Below, piece after piece: positions 42,674 to 50,549 of a stretch of DNA of 50,997 bases (the first letter of the stretch is position 1; each line of letters starts with the position of its first letter). This DNA is from Nitrospirota bacterium (lineage in GTDB: Bacteria > Nitrospirota > Thermodesulfovibrionia > Thermodesulfovibrionales > Magnetobacteriaceae): contig JADFXJ010000010.1 of the NCBI GenBank assembly GCA_015233615.1, positions 1 through 50,997 of the forward strand, read 5' to 3'. The notes under the pieces were generated by a model. That model saw only the letters and a list, made by a program, of their open reading frames with translations, did no database searches and was not told the DNA's origin. Both the position numbers and the translations under genes were made by a program.

Positions 42674-42763
42674 GGAGAGGTGTCCGAGTGGCCGAAGGAG
42701 CACGACTGGAAATCGTGTGTGGGGTGAAACTCACCGAGGGTTCGACTCCCTCCCTCTCCGCCA
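42674..42763 (+). tRNA. tRNA-Ser (GGA)
   Basis: The acceptor stem ggagagg (42674-42680) pairs with cctctcc (42753-42759), followed by discriminator G and an encoded CCA. The anticodon arm cacga-ctGGAaa-tcgtg gives anticodon GGA. A long variable arm (gtggggtgaaactcac) is typical of class II tRNA-Ser, and the T arm contains ggttcgactcc. It reads UCC and UCU serine codons. Confidence 0.96.
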
Positions 42764-42783
42764 TGATTTAGGGATTTCCTTTT

Positions 42784-42910
42784 TCCTGCATGCAGTTGGG
42801 CAGGGGCCCTGCGCAACAGTATGGTGTGAACCCCGTCAGGCCTGGAAAGGAGCAGCGGTAAGCATTTCTACTGTGTGCCGCAGCAAGTCTTTGCCCGGCT
42901 GCATCCAGGA
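42784..42910 (+). ncRNA. ffs: Signal recognition particle RNA (4.5S, bacterial small type)
   Basis: The core ggtgtgaaccccgtcagg, then ggaaaggagcagcggtaa, is the universally conserved SRP domain IV with its GGAA-type loop and asymmetric A-rich internal loop. Flanks close into a long stem: cctgcatgcag...gggca (42785-42801) with tgccc...ctgcat-ccagg (42892-42909). A T-run (42917-42923) follows as terminator. It lies between tRNA-Ser and dnaX, a very common gene order. It binds Ffh and targets membrane proteins. End positions are estimated from the stem and may be off by a few bases. Confidence 0.93.
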
Positions 42911-42916
42911 AAAAGG

Positions 42917-42947
42917 TTTTTTTACCGGACAAATTTTTTTACCGGAC
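42917..42947 (+). terminator. Tandem T7-ACCGGAC terminator repeats after SRP RNA
   Basis: Two copies of tttttttaccggac (42917-42930 and 42934-42947) directly follow the SRP RNA stem. The T-runs complete an intrinsic terminator and are duplicated with a 17-base period. A duplication by slippage is the simplest explanation. Confidence 0.5.
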
Positions 42948-42994
42948 GACTTAACCCGATTTTAAATTAAACTCGCTTGGAGATATATCTTTAA

Positions 42995-45073
42995 ATGGAA
43001 GGGGACATTGTTATTAATGCACCACCTTTTACTATTCAAGCGTCAATGTCAGGCAGAGCCTACTTGGTATTGGCCAGGAAATGGCGACCCCAAACGTTCG
43101 AAGACCTTATTGGGCAGTCTGCAATAGCCAGGATACTTCAAAACGCTATTAAAGACAGTAGAATAGCTCATGCCTACATCTTCTCGGGTCCCCGTGGAGT
43201 CGGTAAAACCTCTACCGCCAGAATTTTTGCGAAGGCGTTGAATTGTGCAGGCGGCCCAACCGTTTCGCCTTGCGGAAAGTGTCCCAACTGCAAGGCCATC
43301 GCCGAGGGGTCTTTCCTGGACGTTATAGAGATAGACGGAGCTTCGAACAATAGCGTCAACGACATCAGGGAAATCAGGGAGCGTGTTCAGTACGCCCCAT
43401 CGGGCTCGCACTACAAGCTCTATATCATAGACGAGGCCCACATGCTCTCCAGGCAAGCCTTTAACGCCTTCCTGAAGACTCTCGAAGAGCCGCCGCCACA
43501 CGTCATCTTCATTCTGGCCACCACTGCGCCTACGGATATCATTCCCACCGTGCTATCGCGTTGCCAGCACCTGTCCTTCAAACGGGTGCCGTTAGAGTCG
43601 ATAAAGGAGCGTCTGAAGCTCATAGCCGTCTCCGAAGGAATGGGTATAAGCGACCCGGCTATAGAACTCCTTGCCAGGGTGTCCGACGGCAGCATCAGGG
43701 ATTCCCTGACACTGCTCGACCAGATAGCGGCTTTCTCCCGGGACATTAGCATAGAGGACGTTAAAGACCTTCTGGGCATATCCGACAGGGGGCATCTCCT
43801 TGACATGGCGGAGGCGATTTTAAGGGGTGACAGAAAACAAATATTCGAAACGGTAAACGAAATGTACGAAAATGGCGTGGATTTTAAGTCGTTCGCCAGG
43901 GAATTGATACAGTTGCTAAGGGATGTCCTGGTAATCCGCGTGCTGGGCCCCAAGGCAACGGAGCTGAGCCCTGCCGAGGTACAGAGGATAGAGTCATCCA
44001 TCCTGCCCCTGGCCAACGAGGAACTGCTTACGGTTCTGTTAAACGAGCTTTTGAAGGCCGAGTCCCTGATTAAGTCGGCCTTTTCTCCCCGCCTCGTTTT
44101 GGAGATGTCTTTGGTGAGGGTAAGCTTTGCAAGCTCAATCAGGCCTATTGGCGAGATCGTTTCGATTATCCGGGCCGGTACCGGTATAAGTACCGGCATG
44201 AGCGCCGGCGTAAACGTTGCCCGTGTGCAGCAGGCAGTACCCGACGGGGTAAGTACAAGTGTCCCGGCCAGGGTAGGCACCGGTGTTGCCCCCAAAACTG
44301 CTTCAAAATATATCCCAAAAGCCGCAAATGCCTTAAAGAGTACGCAACCCGCAAGTTACACTGCCGGGCAGGCCCTGGAAAGCCGCCGTGGCGCAGAGGA
44401 TAAACCTCCGGCGGAGCAACCGGATAATCAGCCTGTTAATAAGCGGTCTGCGGATATTCAGTCTCCGGATGAACAGGCTCCGGATGAACACACTCCAATT
44501 AAATCGCCTGGCCCTCGGTCGATTGAGCAGTTTCACGTGTCGCCTGCCGACCACAATGTAGCCCGGCCTGCCGCTAGTGGAGTGCAGGATGCACCTGCCA
44601 TTATTGAATGTGAAGTCGAAGTAATTCCGGGCGGAGGGGGCTTTACTGAAGTGAACCCGGCCAAAGCGGACGAGGTTGAAAGCCCCGGCCAGACGGTTTG
44701 TTCCCCCGGTGAAGGCGGCTCCGGAAGCAGGCTCTGGATAGAGACTGCTGATAAGCTCTACGCGAAAAAACCTTCCCTGGGAACCTTTTTAAAGGAAACC
44801 ACGATATCCCTGGAAGGAAGCACGTTTGCGGTAACATGCCCAAGCGAGTTTTGCGAAAACACGATAAAGGGCAACAGAAAGCTCATTGAGGGAGCCCTTG
44901 AAGAGTTGGGCGGTCAGAAGTATAAAATCGTGATAAATACCTCCGGTGCTAAACCAAAGGTTAAAAAAGATCTGAGGGACGAGGCCATGAAAGACCCGGC
45001 TGTCACTGATGCGCTTAGCTTTTTCGATGGCAGGCTTGGCGACGTGGTGCCATCGGATAAAAAAGTAGAATGA
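42995..45073 (+). CDS. dnaX: DNA polymerase III subunits gamma and tau
   Basis: A 692-residue clamp-loader ATPase. Conserved sequence starts at YLVLARKWRPQTFEDLIGQ. Walker A is GPRGVGKTS, the zinc module is C-x8-C-x2-C-x2-C (CAGGPTVSPCGKCPNC), Walker B is IIDEAHML, and sensor 1 and the SRC arginine finger are in LSRCQHLSF. Domain III ends near residue 380. About 200 low-complexity residues follow, with slippage repeats (GTGISTGMSAG; SPDEQAPDEHTP), and then a folded C-terminal tau domain (about 590-690). M18 at 43046 is an alternative start, but ggag before 42995 favours the longer form. It forms an operon with ybaB and recR. Confidence 0.97.
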   Translation: MEGDIVINAPPFTIQASMSGRAYLVLARKWRPQTFEDLIGQSAIARILQNAIKDSRIAHAYIFSGPRGVGKTSTARIFAKALNCAGGPTVSPCGKCPNCKAIAEGSFLDVIEIDGASNNSVNDIREIRERVQYAPSGSHYKLYIIDEAHMLSRQAFNAFLKTLEEPPPHVIFILATTAPTDIIPTVLSRCQHLSFKRVPLESIKERLKLIAVSEGMGISDPAIELLARVSDGSIRDSLTLLDQIAAFSRDISIEDVKDLLGISDRGHLLDMAEAILRGDRKQIFETVNEMYENGVDFKSFARELIQLLRDVLVIRVLGPKATELSPAEVQRIESSILPLANEELLTVLLNELLKAESLIKSAFSPRLVLEMSLVRVSFASSIRPIGEIVSIIRAGTGISTGMSAGVNVARVQQAVPDGVSTSVPARVGTGVAPKTASKYIPKAANALKSTQPASYTAGQALESRRGAEDKPPAEQPDNQPVNKRSADIQSPDEQAPDEHTPIKSPGPRSIEQFHVSPADHNVARPAASGVQDAPAIIECEVEVIPGGGGFTEVNPAKADEVESPGQTVCSPGEGGSGSRLWIETADKLYAKKPSLGTFLKETTISLEGSTFAVTCPSEFCENTIKGNRKLIEGALEELGGQKYKIVINTSGAKPKVKKDLRDEAMKDPAVTDALSFFDGRLGDVVPSDKKVE

Positions 45074-45127
45074 CGACAAGACGCAGCATAAATAAATTCT
45101 CGGCATAAAAACGAAGAAGGAGGGCAA

Positions 45128-45469
45128 ATGTCAAAGAAAATGTTAGGCAACCTCATGAAGGAAGCCCAAAAACTCCAGGAAAAGATGGTAAGGATGCAGG
45201 AGGAGGCCAGCCAGAAGACTGCTGAGGCCAGCGCCGGCGGCGGCATGGTTACGGTCAGGGCAAACGGCTCCGGACAGTTGATCTCCATCACCATAGACAA
45301 GGAAGTCGTCAATCCGGACGACGTGGATATGCTCCAGGACCTTGTAGTAGCAGCTTGTAACGAGGCCATAAAGAGGGCTCACGAATTGGTAAACGAAGAG
45401 ATGTCCAAGATGACCGGAGGACTACAGATACCCGGCATGCCCGATATTTCGAACTTTTTTGGTAAATAG
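45128..45469 (+). CDS. ybaB: YbaB/EbfC nucleoid-associated protein
   Basis: A 113-residue member of the YbaB/EbfC family, a small dimeric DNA-binding protein with tweezer shape. The pattern GNLMKEAQKLQEKMVRMQEE, VRANGSGQLISITIDKEVV, VAACNEAIKRAHELVNEEM and the C-terminal GGLQIPGMP fits along its whole length. The start has gaaggaggg ahead. Its position between dnaX and recR is conserved in most bacteria. Confidence 0.96.
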   Translation: MSKKMLGNLMKEAQKLQEKMVRMQEEASQKTAEASAGGGMVTVRANGSGQLISITIDKEVVNPDDVDMLQDLVVAACNEAIKRAHELVNEEMSKMTGGLQIPGMPDISNFFGK

Positions 45470-45579
45470 GCCATTGCCGTTGCCATCGACGTCTCTTAAG
45501 CATATAATCCGCAGATGACGCAGATTAACACGGATAAAAAAGACTTATCGGATGAGTGTTTAATTCCACGGTTGGACTC

Positions 45580-46173
45580 ATGAGCCAGGGGATAATCGAC
45601 GTTTTGATAAACGAGCTGACAAGGCTTCCGGGCATAGGCCGAAAAACTGCCCAGAGGCTGGCCTTCTACATAATGTCCATGCCCGCTCCGGAGGCCAGAT
45701 CGTTAGCCCGGGCGATAATAGATATAAAGGAACGTGCCGGCTTCTGCAAGGAATGCTTTAACATAACCGACTCCGACACTTGCGAAATATGCAGCGATCC
45801 TTCCAGGGACAGGAAAAAGATCTGCGTTGTGGAGGAGCCCGGCAATATCATCGTAATCGAGCGAACACGGGCCTTCCGCGGTCTCTACCACGTCCTGCTC
45901 GGCGTCCTCTCACCAATCGATGGCATAACTCCGGAGAAGTTGAAGATAGCCGAGCTCGTCGCGCGTATCGGCTCTACCGGTGCGGAGGAGGTAATACTTG
46001 CCACCAATCCAAACACCAAGGGAGAGATGACTGCCCACTACATAGCCGACCGGCTGCGCCCGTTAAACGTTATCGTTACGAGAATAGCCTACGGTTTGCC
46101 TATGGGTGGCGACATAGAGTTTGCCGACGAGGTGACACTCGGCAAGTCACTCGAAGGCAGGCGGAACTTTTAG
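45580..46173 (+). CDS. recR: Recombination mediator RecR
   Basis: A 197-residue RecR. The helix-hairpin-helix is in LTRLPGIGRKTAQRLAFYI, the zinc finger C-x2-C...C-x2-C in CKECFNITDSDTCEIC, and the Toprim domain begins ICVVEEPGNIIVIERT with GVLSPIDGI and LATNPNTKGEMTA. It loads RecA at gaps with RecO/RecF. The ATG at 45580 gives the standard family length and N-terminus; a GTG at 45556 would add eight residues. About 110 bases separate it from ybaB, including degenerate repeat sequence (ccgcagatgacgcagattaa, about 45510-45530). Confidence 0.95.
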   Translation: MSQGIIDVLINELTRLPGIGRKTAQRLAFYIMSMPAPEARSLARAIIDIKERAGFCKECFNITDSDTCEICSDPSRDRKKICVVEEPGNIIVIERTRAFRGLYHVLLGVLSPIDGITPEKLKIAELVARIGSTGAEEVILATNPNTKGEMTAHYIADRLRPLNVIVTRIAYGLPMGGDIEFADEVTLGKSLEGRRNF

Positions 46174-46206
46174 CCGGGCTCTATCCCTTCGGTGTGTTTC
46201 TCCCGC

Positions 46207-46253
46207 TGCCAGGAACTCACCGTGGCCTGGCATTTTAGTGCTTTTTGTTTTTA
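46207..46253 (+). terminator. Rho-independent terminator after recR
   Basis: tgccagg (46207-46213) pairs with cctggca (46226-46232), followed by tttt and further T-rich sequence (tgctttttgttttt). It closes the dnaX-ybaB-recR operon. Confidence 0.75.
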
Positions 46254-46270
46254 TGGTACAAAGTTAGTTG

Positions 46271-46307
46271 TTATGTGCTAGAATATATCGTTATATGCTA
46301 AAATATA
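46271..46307 (+). promoter_or_regulatory. 20-bp-period direct repeat upstream of the CNB gene
   Basis: ttatgtgctagaatata (46271-46287) and ttatatgctaaaatata (46291-46307) are direct repeats, 15 of 17 identical, spaced two helical turns apart. The position, about 100 bases before the gene, suits a regulator-binding site, and each copy also resembles a -10 element. Function is inferred. Confidence 0.35.
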
Positions 46308-46355
46308 AATAGTTAATAATATCCGATAATTCTTCATAATATTAAGGAAGGAATA

Positions 46356-46379
46356 ATGAACGCATTAGTATGCGTTTGA
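46356..46379 (+). other. Possible 7-codon leader ORF with inverted repeat
   Basis: ATG-AAC-GCA-TTA-GTA-TGC-GTT-TGA is preceded by aaggaagg at a good distance. Its sequence also forms aacgcat-tagt-atgcgtt, a 7-bp hairpin, 28 bases before the next gene's start. It may be a translated leader or only a hairpin in the 5' leader. Confidence 0.25.
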
Positions 46380-46407
46380 GGAAAATTTAACTGTGGAGGG
46401 ATATGAA

Positions 46408-48072
46408 ATGAGAGAAAATCATTCCGAAGATAACTGTGACATGTCTTTTTTAAGTGGGGATCTGAACAAGATCTTTTCCTGGTTTGGTTGTAAGGCTAAG
46501 AGGATGACGGGCCAAATAATGGGCCAGGTCAGCCTTGGCAAGGCGATGAAGGTAGTTTCCGCATTTAATGTTTTCCCGTCGTTAAAGAGCGTTTCATTAA
46601 AGAACGTTTCGTTAAAGAGCTTAAAGAACGTCGATCTGCCTCAACCCGTCTTTAAAGGCGGTAACGGGCAGATGTCCTTATCGGAGAGGACCTTTACCGA
46701 TTTCATAAAAGCGGTGGAGAAGAAGAACTACCAGGAGGCCAAAAGGCAGATTGAGGTCTTTTTTTCGGTGGTACCGGCTGTTTCGGAGGAGGGCGGGATG
46801 GATTTTTTAAGGATGCTCCTGAGCGAGGACAACCTTGGCATGATAGAGCCAGGCGGCCTGACTTTCGGGAAATTCTCCAGTGGCCAGACGCTCCTGGAGG
46901 AGGGTGCCGATTATTCCGGACAGTTGATGATACTCATCAAGGGAGAGGCCGGGGTGAGCAGCAAGATACACCTGTCCATGGGCTTACCCCTTCCACCTTG
47001 CCTGATAAACCACATGCTAAAGAAAGTTTCGGGCGGGGACAAACTCGACTCCGGTGTTATAGAGAGTGTTTCACTGGTAAATATAATAAGCTTTCTTACT
47101 GAAAAACCGGTTGAGGCCAGCGTAAGAGCAAAAGTGGACGTGGAGGTGCTGGTTTTAGGTAAGACACTTTTCTACAAGATATTTCCTCCGAACTCGGCGG
47201 TTACGAACCAACTGTATGCCCTGTCGCTGGAGAGTGCGAGAAACATCGAACAAAAACTCAAGAACCCTCCGAGTATGGTATTTTGTGCCGTGGACACCGT
47301 TGCCAGAATGATTGGCGATGCGGCCAGGGGTGTTGGCCGTGAAAAGGTGGCTACTGCCGTTGACGAGAAGAATCAGCTTTTGCGCCAGGCAGACGCACTA
47401 CTTAGGGATGGCAAAAAGGCGGAGGCATCAGGTATGCTCGTGCAGGCAGCCTCCGGATACAAGGCTACCAAGCCTGGATTGGCGGTTACGCTGTGCAAGT
47501 CGGCACTCGAACTGGATCCCCTCAACGCAGAGGCCACCACTGTCTTGCAAAGCATAATATCGACAGATGAGATGGCCGAGACGAAGATGAAGAAGAAACG
47601 CTTCCTCGAATACCTCAGCCAGGGCGATTTTATCGACATGTTCGGCAAGACTGCAATTAAGCATTTCATGGCCGGCGACGCCGTTGTACGCGAGGGTGAG
47701 GTGGGTACCGCCATGTACCTTATCGAGGATGGGGAGATAGAGTTTTTCTCCAACATCGCCATGGAAGGCTCCGCCGACAAGGTTTCTTACGGCGGCCTTG
47801 GCAGGGGTGAGGTGTTTGGCGAGATAGCCCTGCTACAGAGCGGTATTCGCTCCGCTACGGGCATAGTGAAGACCGACAACGCCTACTTGCGTGAGATAGA
47901 CAAGGATTATTTCGAAGCGTTGATAGAGAACAACCCCCGCTTTGCTTACTACATTACGGAACTCGCCGAAGAGCGGAAGAACAGATACATCGATTTTATA
48001 ACCCAGTTTATCGACGTGCTGGCGGAAAAAGAGATCTGCTCGGCAGACGGCACTTGCCAGGTACCGGATTAG
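46408..48072 (+). CDS. Protein with two cyclic nucleotide-binding-like domains and a helical middle
   Basis: A 554-residue cytoplasmic protein. The N-terminal ~100 residues are linker-like, with a slippage repeat (SVSLKNVSLKSLKN, about 46580). A first cNMP-fold domain lies at about 150-270 (FGKFSSGQTLLEEGADYSGQLMILIKGEAGV) but lacks the phosphate-binding cassette, so it is probably non-binding. A TPR-like helical part (about 315-395) follows. The C-terminal cNMP domain (about 405-535) has the cassette GEVFGEIALLQSGIRSATGIV, with Glu and Arg at the ligand positions. There is no DNA-binding domain, so it is not a CRP-type regulator. The start at 46408 has ggaggg 8 bases ahead. It is monocistronic between terminators. 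Confidence 0.82.
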   Translation: MRENHSEDNCDMSFLSGDLNKIFSWFGCKAKRMTGQIMGQVSLGKAMKVVSAFNVFPSLKSVSLKNVSLKSLKNVDLPQPVFKGGNGQMSLSERTFTDFIKAVEKKNYQEAKRQIEVFFSVVPAVSEEGGMDFLRMLLSEDNLGMIEPGGLTFGKFSSGQTLLEEGADYSGQLMILIKGEAGVSSKIHLSMGLPLPPCLINHMLKKVSGGDKLDSGVIESVSLVNIISFLTEKPVEASVRAKVDVEVLVLGKTLFYKIFPPNSAVTNQLYALSLESARNIEQKLKNPPSMVFCAVDTVARMIGDAARGVGREKVATAVDEKNQLLRQADALLRDGKKAEASGMLVQAASGYKATKPGLAVTLCKSALELDPLNAEATTVLQSIISTDEMAETKMKKKRFLEYLSQGDFIDMFGKTAIKHFMAGDAVVREGEVGTAMYLIEDGEIEFFSNIAMEGSADKVSYGGLGRGEVFGEIALLQSGIRSATGIVKTDNAYLREIDKDYFEALIENNPRFAYYITELAEERKNRYIDFITQFIDVLAEKEICSADGTCQVPD

Positions 48073-48105
48073 ACGCCCGACAGACGATTGACAGGTCCAT
48101 AGACA

Positions 48106-48142
48106 CCTGGCAGACACCCGAATAAACGAGACGTCTGCCAGG
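48106..48142 (+). terminator. 10-bp hairpin after the CNB gene
   Basis: cctggcagac (48106-48115) and gtctgccagg (48133-48142) are perfect inverted repeats with a 17-base loop, 34 bases after the stop codon. There is no T-run, so it is a transcript-end structure of uncertain strength. Confidence 0.5.
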
Positions 48143-48454
48143 CGAATAAACGTATTAAATACATGCATTACACGTTGCGTTGTCCTGGAAAGGGGATCGT
48201 AGTTCGGTTTCCATCCAGTGAGGGTTTGGCCAATGAGGGTTGGCCTTGAAAGTTTGGTCATTGAGGGTTGAAATATCACATTCATAGGTAAGCTGTCGCC
48301 GGAAATTTCGGCGTTTTGTAAGCGGCAAGGCTATTGGCAATATCTCCGCCTTGTTGACGCAGGAGTATTTTTGATTATTACCCACCCGTATCGTTGCTTT
48401 CCTGACACTGAGAGGTATTAACCATGGGACACTAACGGTTTCATTCCCTTGTCC

Positions 48455-48480
48455 GTCATTCCGGGCAAGTCCCGGAATCT
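48455..48480. repeat. REP-like palindrome (attccggg-caagt-cccggaat)
   Basis: gtcattccgggcaagtcccggaatct contains 8-bp arms around caagt. A related copy in the opposite orientation is at 15276-15305 and a half-copy at 14359-14373. The gtcattccgg...ccggaatc form is a widespread type of bacterial intergenic repeat. Confidence 0.7.
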
Positions 48481-48501
48481 GTTCTTAATGGTGGCGTACA
48501 G

Positions 48502-48528
48502 TAAGTGTATGGTAATACTATCCGATAA
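48502..48528 (+). promoter_or_regulatory. Sigma-28 (FliA)-like promoter of the chemoreceptor gene
   Basis: tccgataa at 48521-48528 matches 7 of 8 bases of the -10 GCCGATAA. The -35 half (taagtgta, 48502-48509) matches TAAAGTTT weakly but at exactly the right 11-base spacing. It lies 45 bases before the chemoreceptor ATG, which has an aaggagaagg site. FliA control of chemoreceptors is common. Confidence 0.55.
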
Positions 48529-48572
48529 TAAGAAATATTTGAGATCCAGGCAGGATCTAAGGAGAAGGTAAA

Positions 48573-50279
48573 ATGTTTAAGAACATGAAGATTGGGAAGA
48601 AGTTGTACGTGTTATTAACCCTGACGTTTATTCTGATATGTATTTTAGCAGCTCACAGTTTAATGAGCTACAGTGCGTTAAACGAAAACCATGACGAAGA
48701 CCGTAATATTTTGGTACTTTATACCAAGGCCGTGGATACAGCGAGAAATTCCCAGGTTCATTTCAAAAAGCAGGTACAGGAATGGAAGGATATATTGCTT
48801 AGAGGCACTGATAAAGCGGCTTTCGAAAAATATCATAATAACTTTTCGAAAGAAAGCGATGAGACACAGACAAACCTGAAAGAGTTAAAAGACATTTTGG
48901 TTAAATTAGGCGATGATACGTCGATGGTCGACGATGCAGTAAAGAAGCACGGTGAGTTAAAAGATAAATATCTGGAGGCACTGAAGAGCTATAATCCAGC
49001 GGAGGCCGATGCCTATCAAAAGGTCGACAGGATGGTCAAAGGGATGGATCGCCCGCCTACGGAAAGTATAGAATCTATCGTGAAATTTATAAAGGACAAG
49101 CAGACGGAGACGACGTCGAAGAAGAAACAGCACTCCGTCGAGGAGTACTGGCTTTTATTCTGGATAACGATAAGCGGTGTAGTTGTGGGTATGTTTTTGT
49201 TGTTTGCAGCCGCATTTTTGATAATTCGCAGTATTACCGGGCCTATGGCAAAAGCGGTTGACGTTTCTAACAGGCTGGCTGACGGCGATTTGACGGTAAC
49301 TGTGGAAGCCGGTTGCCTTGATTGCAAGGATGAGACTGGAGAGTTGTTTCTATCCCTAAATAACATGATAGAGAAGCTAAGGACGGTAATAGGTAACATC
49401 AGGAAAGCAGCCGGCGACCTTGCTGCAGAAAGCCAACAGTTGAGCGTTACCTCGGAGCAAACCTCCAGGGGAGTTGTGGATCAAATGGAAAGAGCAAACC
49501 AAATAGCCGCATCGTCCGAAGAGATGTCAAAAACCGTTATAGATATAGCCAACAATGCTTCGGGTATAGCGTCAAGTGCTTCAGAGACTGCCAAAATGGC
49601 TAAAAATGGTGAAGAGGTAGTCAATAGCTCGGCCAGGGAAGTAAGAGCGATTGCAGAGACGGTAAGCGAGTCTGCCCGGTTTATATCGTCTTTAGGAGAT
49701 CGATCGAAGGAGATTGGCGAGATAGTTAACGTAATAAACGATATAGCCGACCAGACGAATCTTCTTGCCCTGAATGCCGCAATAGAGGCGGCACGGGCAG
49801 GAGAGCAGGGCAGAGGTTTTGCGGTAGTTGCGGATGAGGTGAGAAAACTCGCCGAAAGAACTGCCACGGCAACCTCGCAAATTAGCGGCATGATAGGAGG
49901 AATTCAGAAGGACGTATCCAAAGCGGTAAGCTCTATGGATGAAGCCACGAAACGCGTGGAAACCGGAGTAGAGTACGTTACAAACGCCGGGAGTGCCTTA
50001 AATGACATAGTGCAGGGTGTAAACTCTCTGCAGTCGATGGTGCAACAGATAGCCACCGCAACCGAAGAGATGTCCACCGTCTCAGAAACCATAACCAGCG
50101 ATATCGCAACCATTGCGAACGTTTCTAAGGATACGTCAGCGAGTTCCGGGCAGATAGCCAATTCTGCTTCTGGCCTGTCCAGTCTCTCTGCCGGGCTTCA
50201 GGAATTAGTCAGCCAATTCAGGGTTGGTTCTACGGGGGACTTCGACGATACCGGCAAGAGGACGCTAAGATTGGCATAA
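48573..50279 (+). CDS. Methyl-accepting chemotaxis protein
   Basis: A 568-residue transmembrane chemoreceptor. TM1 is at about 11-31. A periplasmic, all-helical four-helix-bundle sensor (about 32-190) follows, with no recognised ligand motif. TM2 is at about 194-218. The HAMP domain (about 219-275) ends with [17 protein letters not shown], and the cytoplasmic hairpin (about 280-545) has its highly conserved tip [39 protein letters not shown] seen as consecutive motifs. Adaptation Glu/Gln pairs flank the tip. No C-terminal CheR pentapeptide is present. The gene is single and likely FliA-dependent. It ends 9 bases before the palindromic repeat copy 2. Confidence 0.95.
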   Translation: MFKNMKIGKKLYVLLTLTFILICILAAHSLMSYSALNENHDEDRNILVLYTKAVDTARNSQVHFKKQVQEWKDILLRGTDKAAFEKYHNNFSKESDETQTNLKELKDILVKLGDDTSMVDDAVKKHGELKDKYLEALKSYNPAEADAYQKVDRMVKGMDRPPTESIESIVKFIKDKQTETTSKKKQHSVEEYWLLFWITISGVVVGMFLLFAAAFLIIRSITGPMAKAVDVSNRLADGDLTVTVEAGCLDCKDETGELFLSLNNMIEKLRTVIGNIRKAAGDLAAESQQLSVTSEQTSRGVVDQMERANQIAASSEEMSKTVIDIANNASGIASSASETAKMAKNGEEVVNSSAREVRAIAETVSESARFISSLGDRSKEIGEIVNVINDIADQTNLLALNAAIEAARAGEQGRGFAVVADEVRKLAERTATATSQISGMIGGIQKDVSKAVSSMDEATKRVETGVEYVTNAGSALNDIVQGVNSLQSMVQQIATATEEMSTVSETITSDIATIANVSKDTSASSGQIANSASGLSSLSAGLQELVSQFRVGSTGDFDDTGKRTLRLA

Positions 50280-50288
50280 TACCAATTT

Positions 50289-50444
50289 GCATTCAAAAGA
50301 GTAAAGGACAAAAGATTAACACGAAAAGCACGAACAAAGGCACGAAAGGCACGAAAAGGTGCAGAAGTGCATAGTCCTTTTTCGTGTTTTTCGTTATTTT
50401 CGTGTTTTTCGTGTTAATCTTTTGTCCTTTACTCGTTTGACTGC
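50289..50444. repeat. Palindromic intergenic repeat, copy 2
   Basis: A 156-bp near-palindrome with left arm gcattcaaaagagtaaagga and right arm tcctttactcgtttgactgc. Inside are multiple cacgaaa/ttcgtg units and the central loop gtgcagaagtgcatagtcc, identical to copy 1 at 2733-2900. It differs from copy 1 by small indels in the cgaaaggca units. It begins 9 bases after the chemoreceptor stop. Confidence 0.85.
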
Positions 50445-50549
50445 AACTTGATATAAGCGATATACTTGAGAGGCTGCCGAAAAAGCATTTAAAGCCCGCG
50501 GTAAGAGACCCCGCGGTAAGAGAAACCTGGCTATGAAGAAAGGACAAGA

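Larger units (their letters stand above)
48073..48572. other. Intergenic region with terminator, REP-like repeat and promoter
   Basis: The 500-base gap holds the hairpin at 48106-48142, imperfect repeats of tgagggttggcc (48215-48270), a REP-like palindrome (48455-48480) and the sigma-28-like promoter (48502-48528). No open frame here has coding character. Confidence 0.5.

Noticed and set aside
42663-42965. Open frame across the tRNA and SRP RNA
   Set aside because: It overlaps two well-defined RNA genes and has no coding features.
46308-46335. Sigma-28 promoter before the CNB gene (tccgataa at about 46322)
   Set aside because: The -10 half matches, but no TAAA-type -35 exists at the 11-base spacing.
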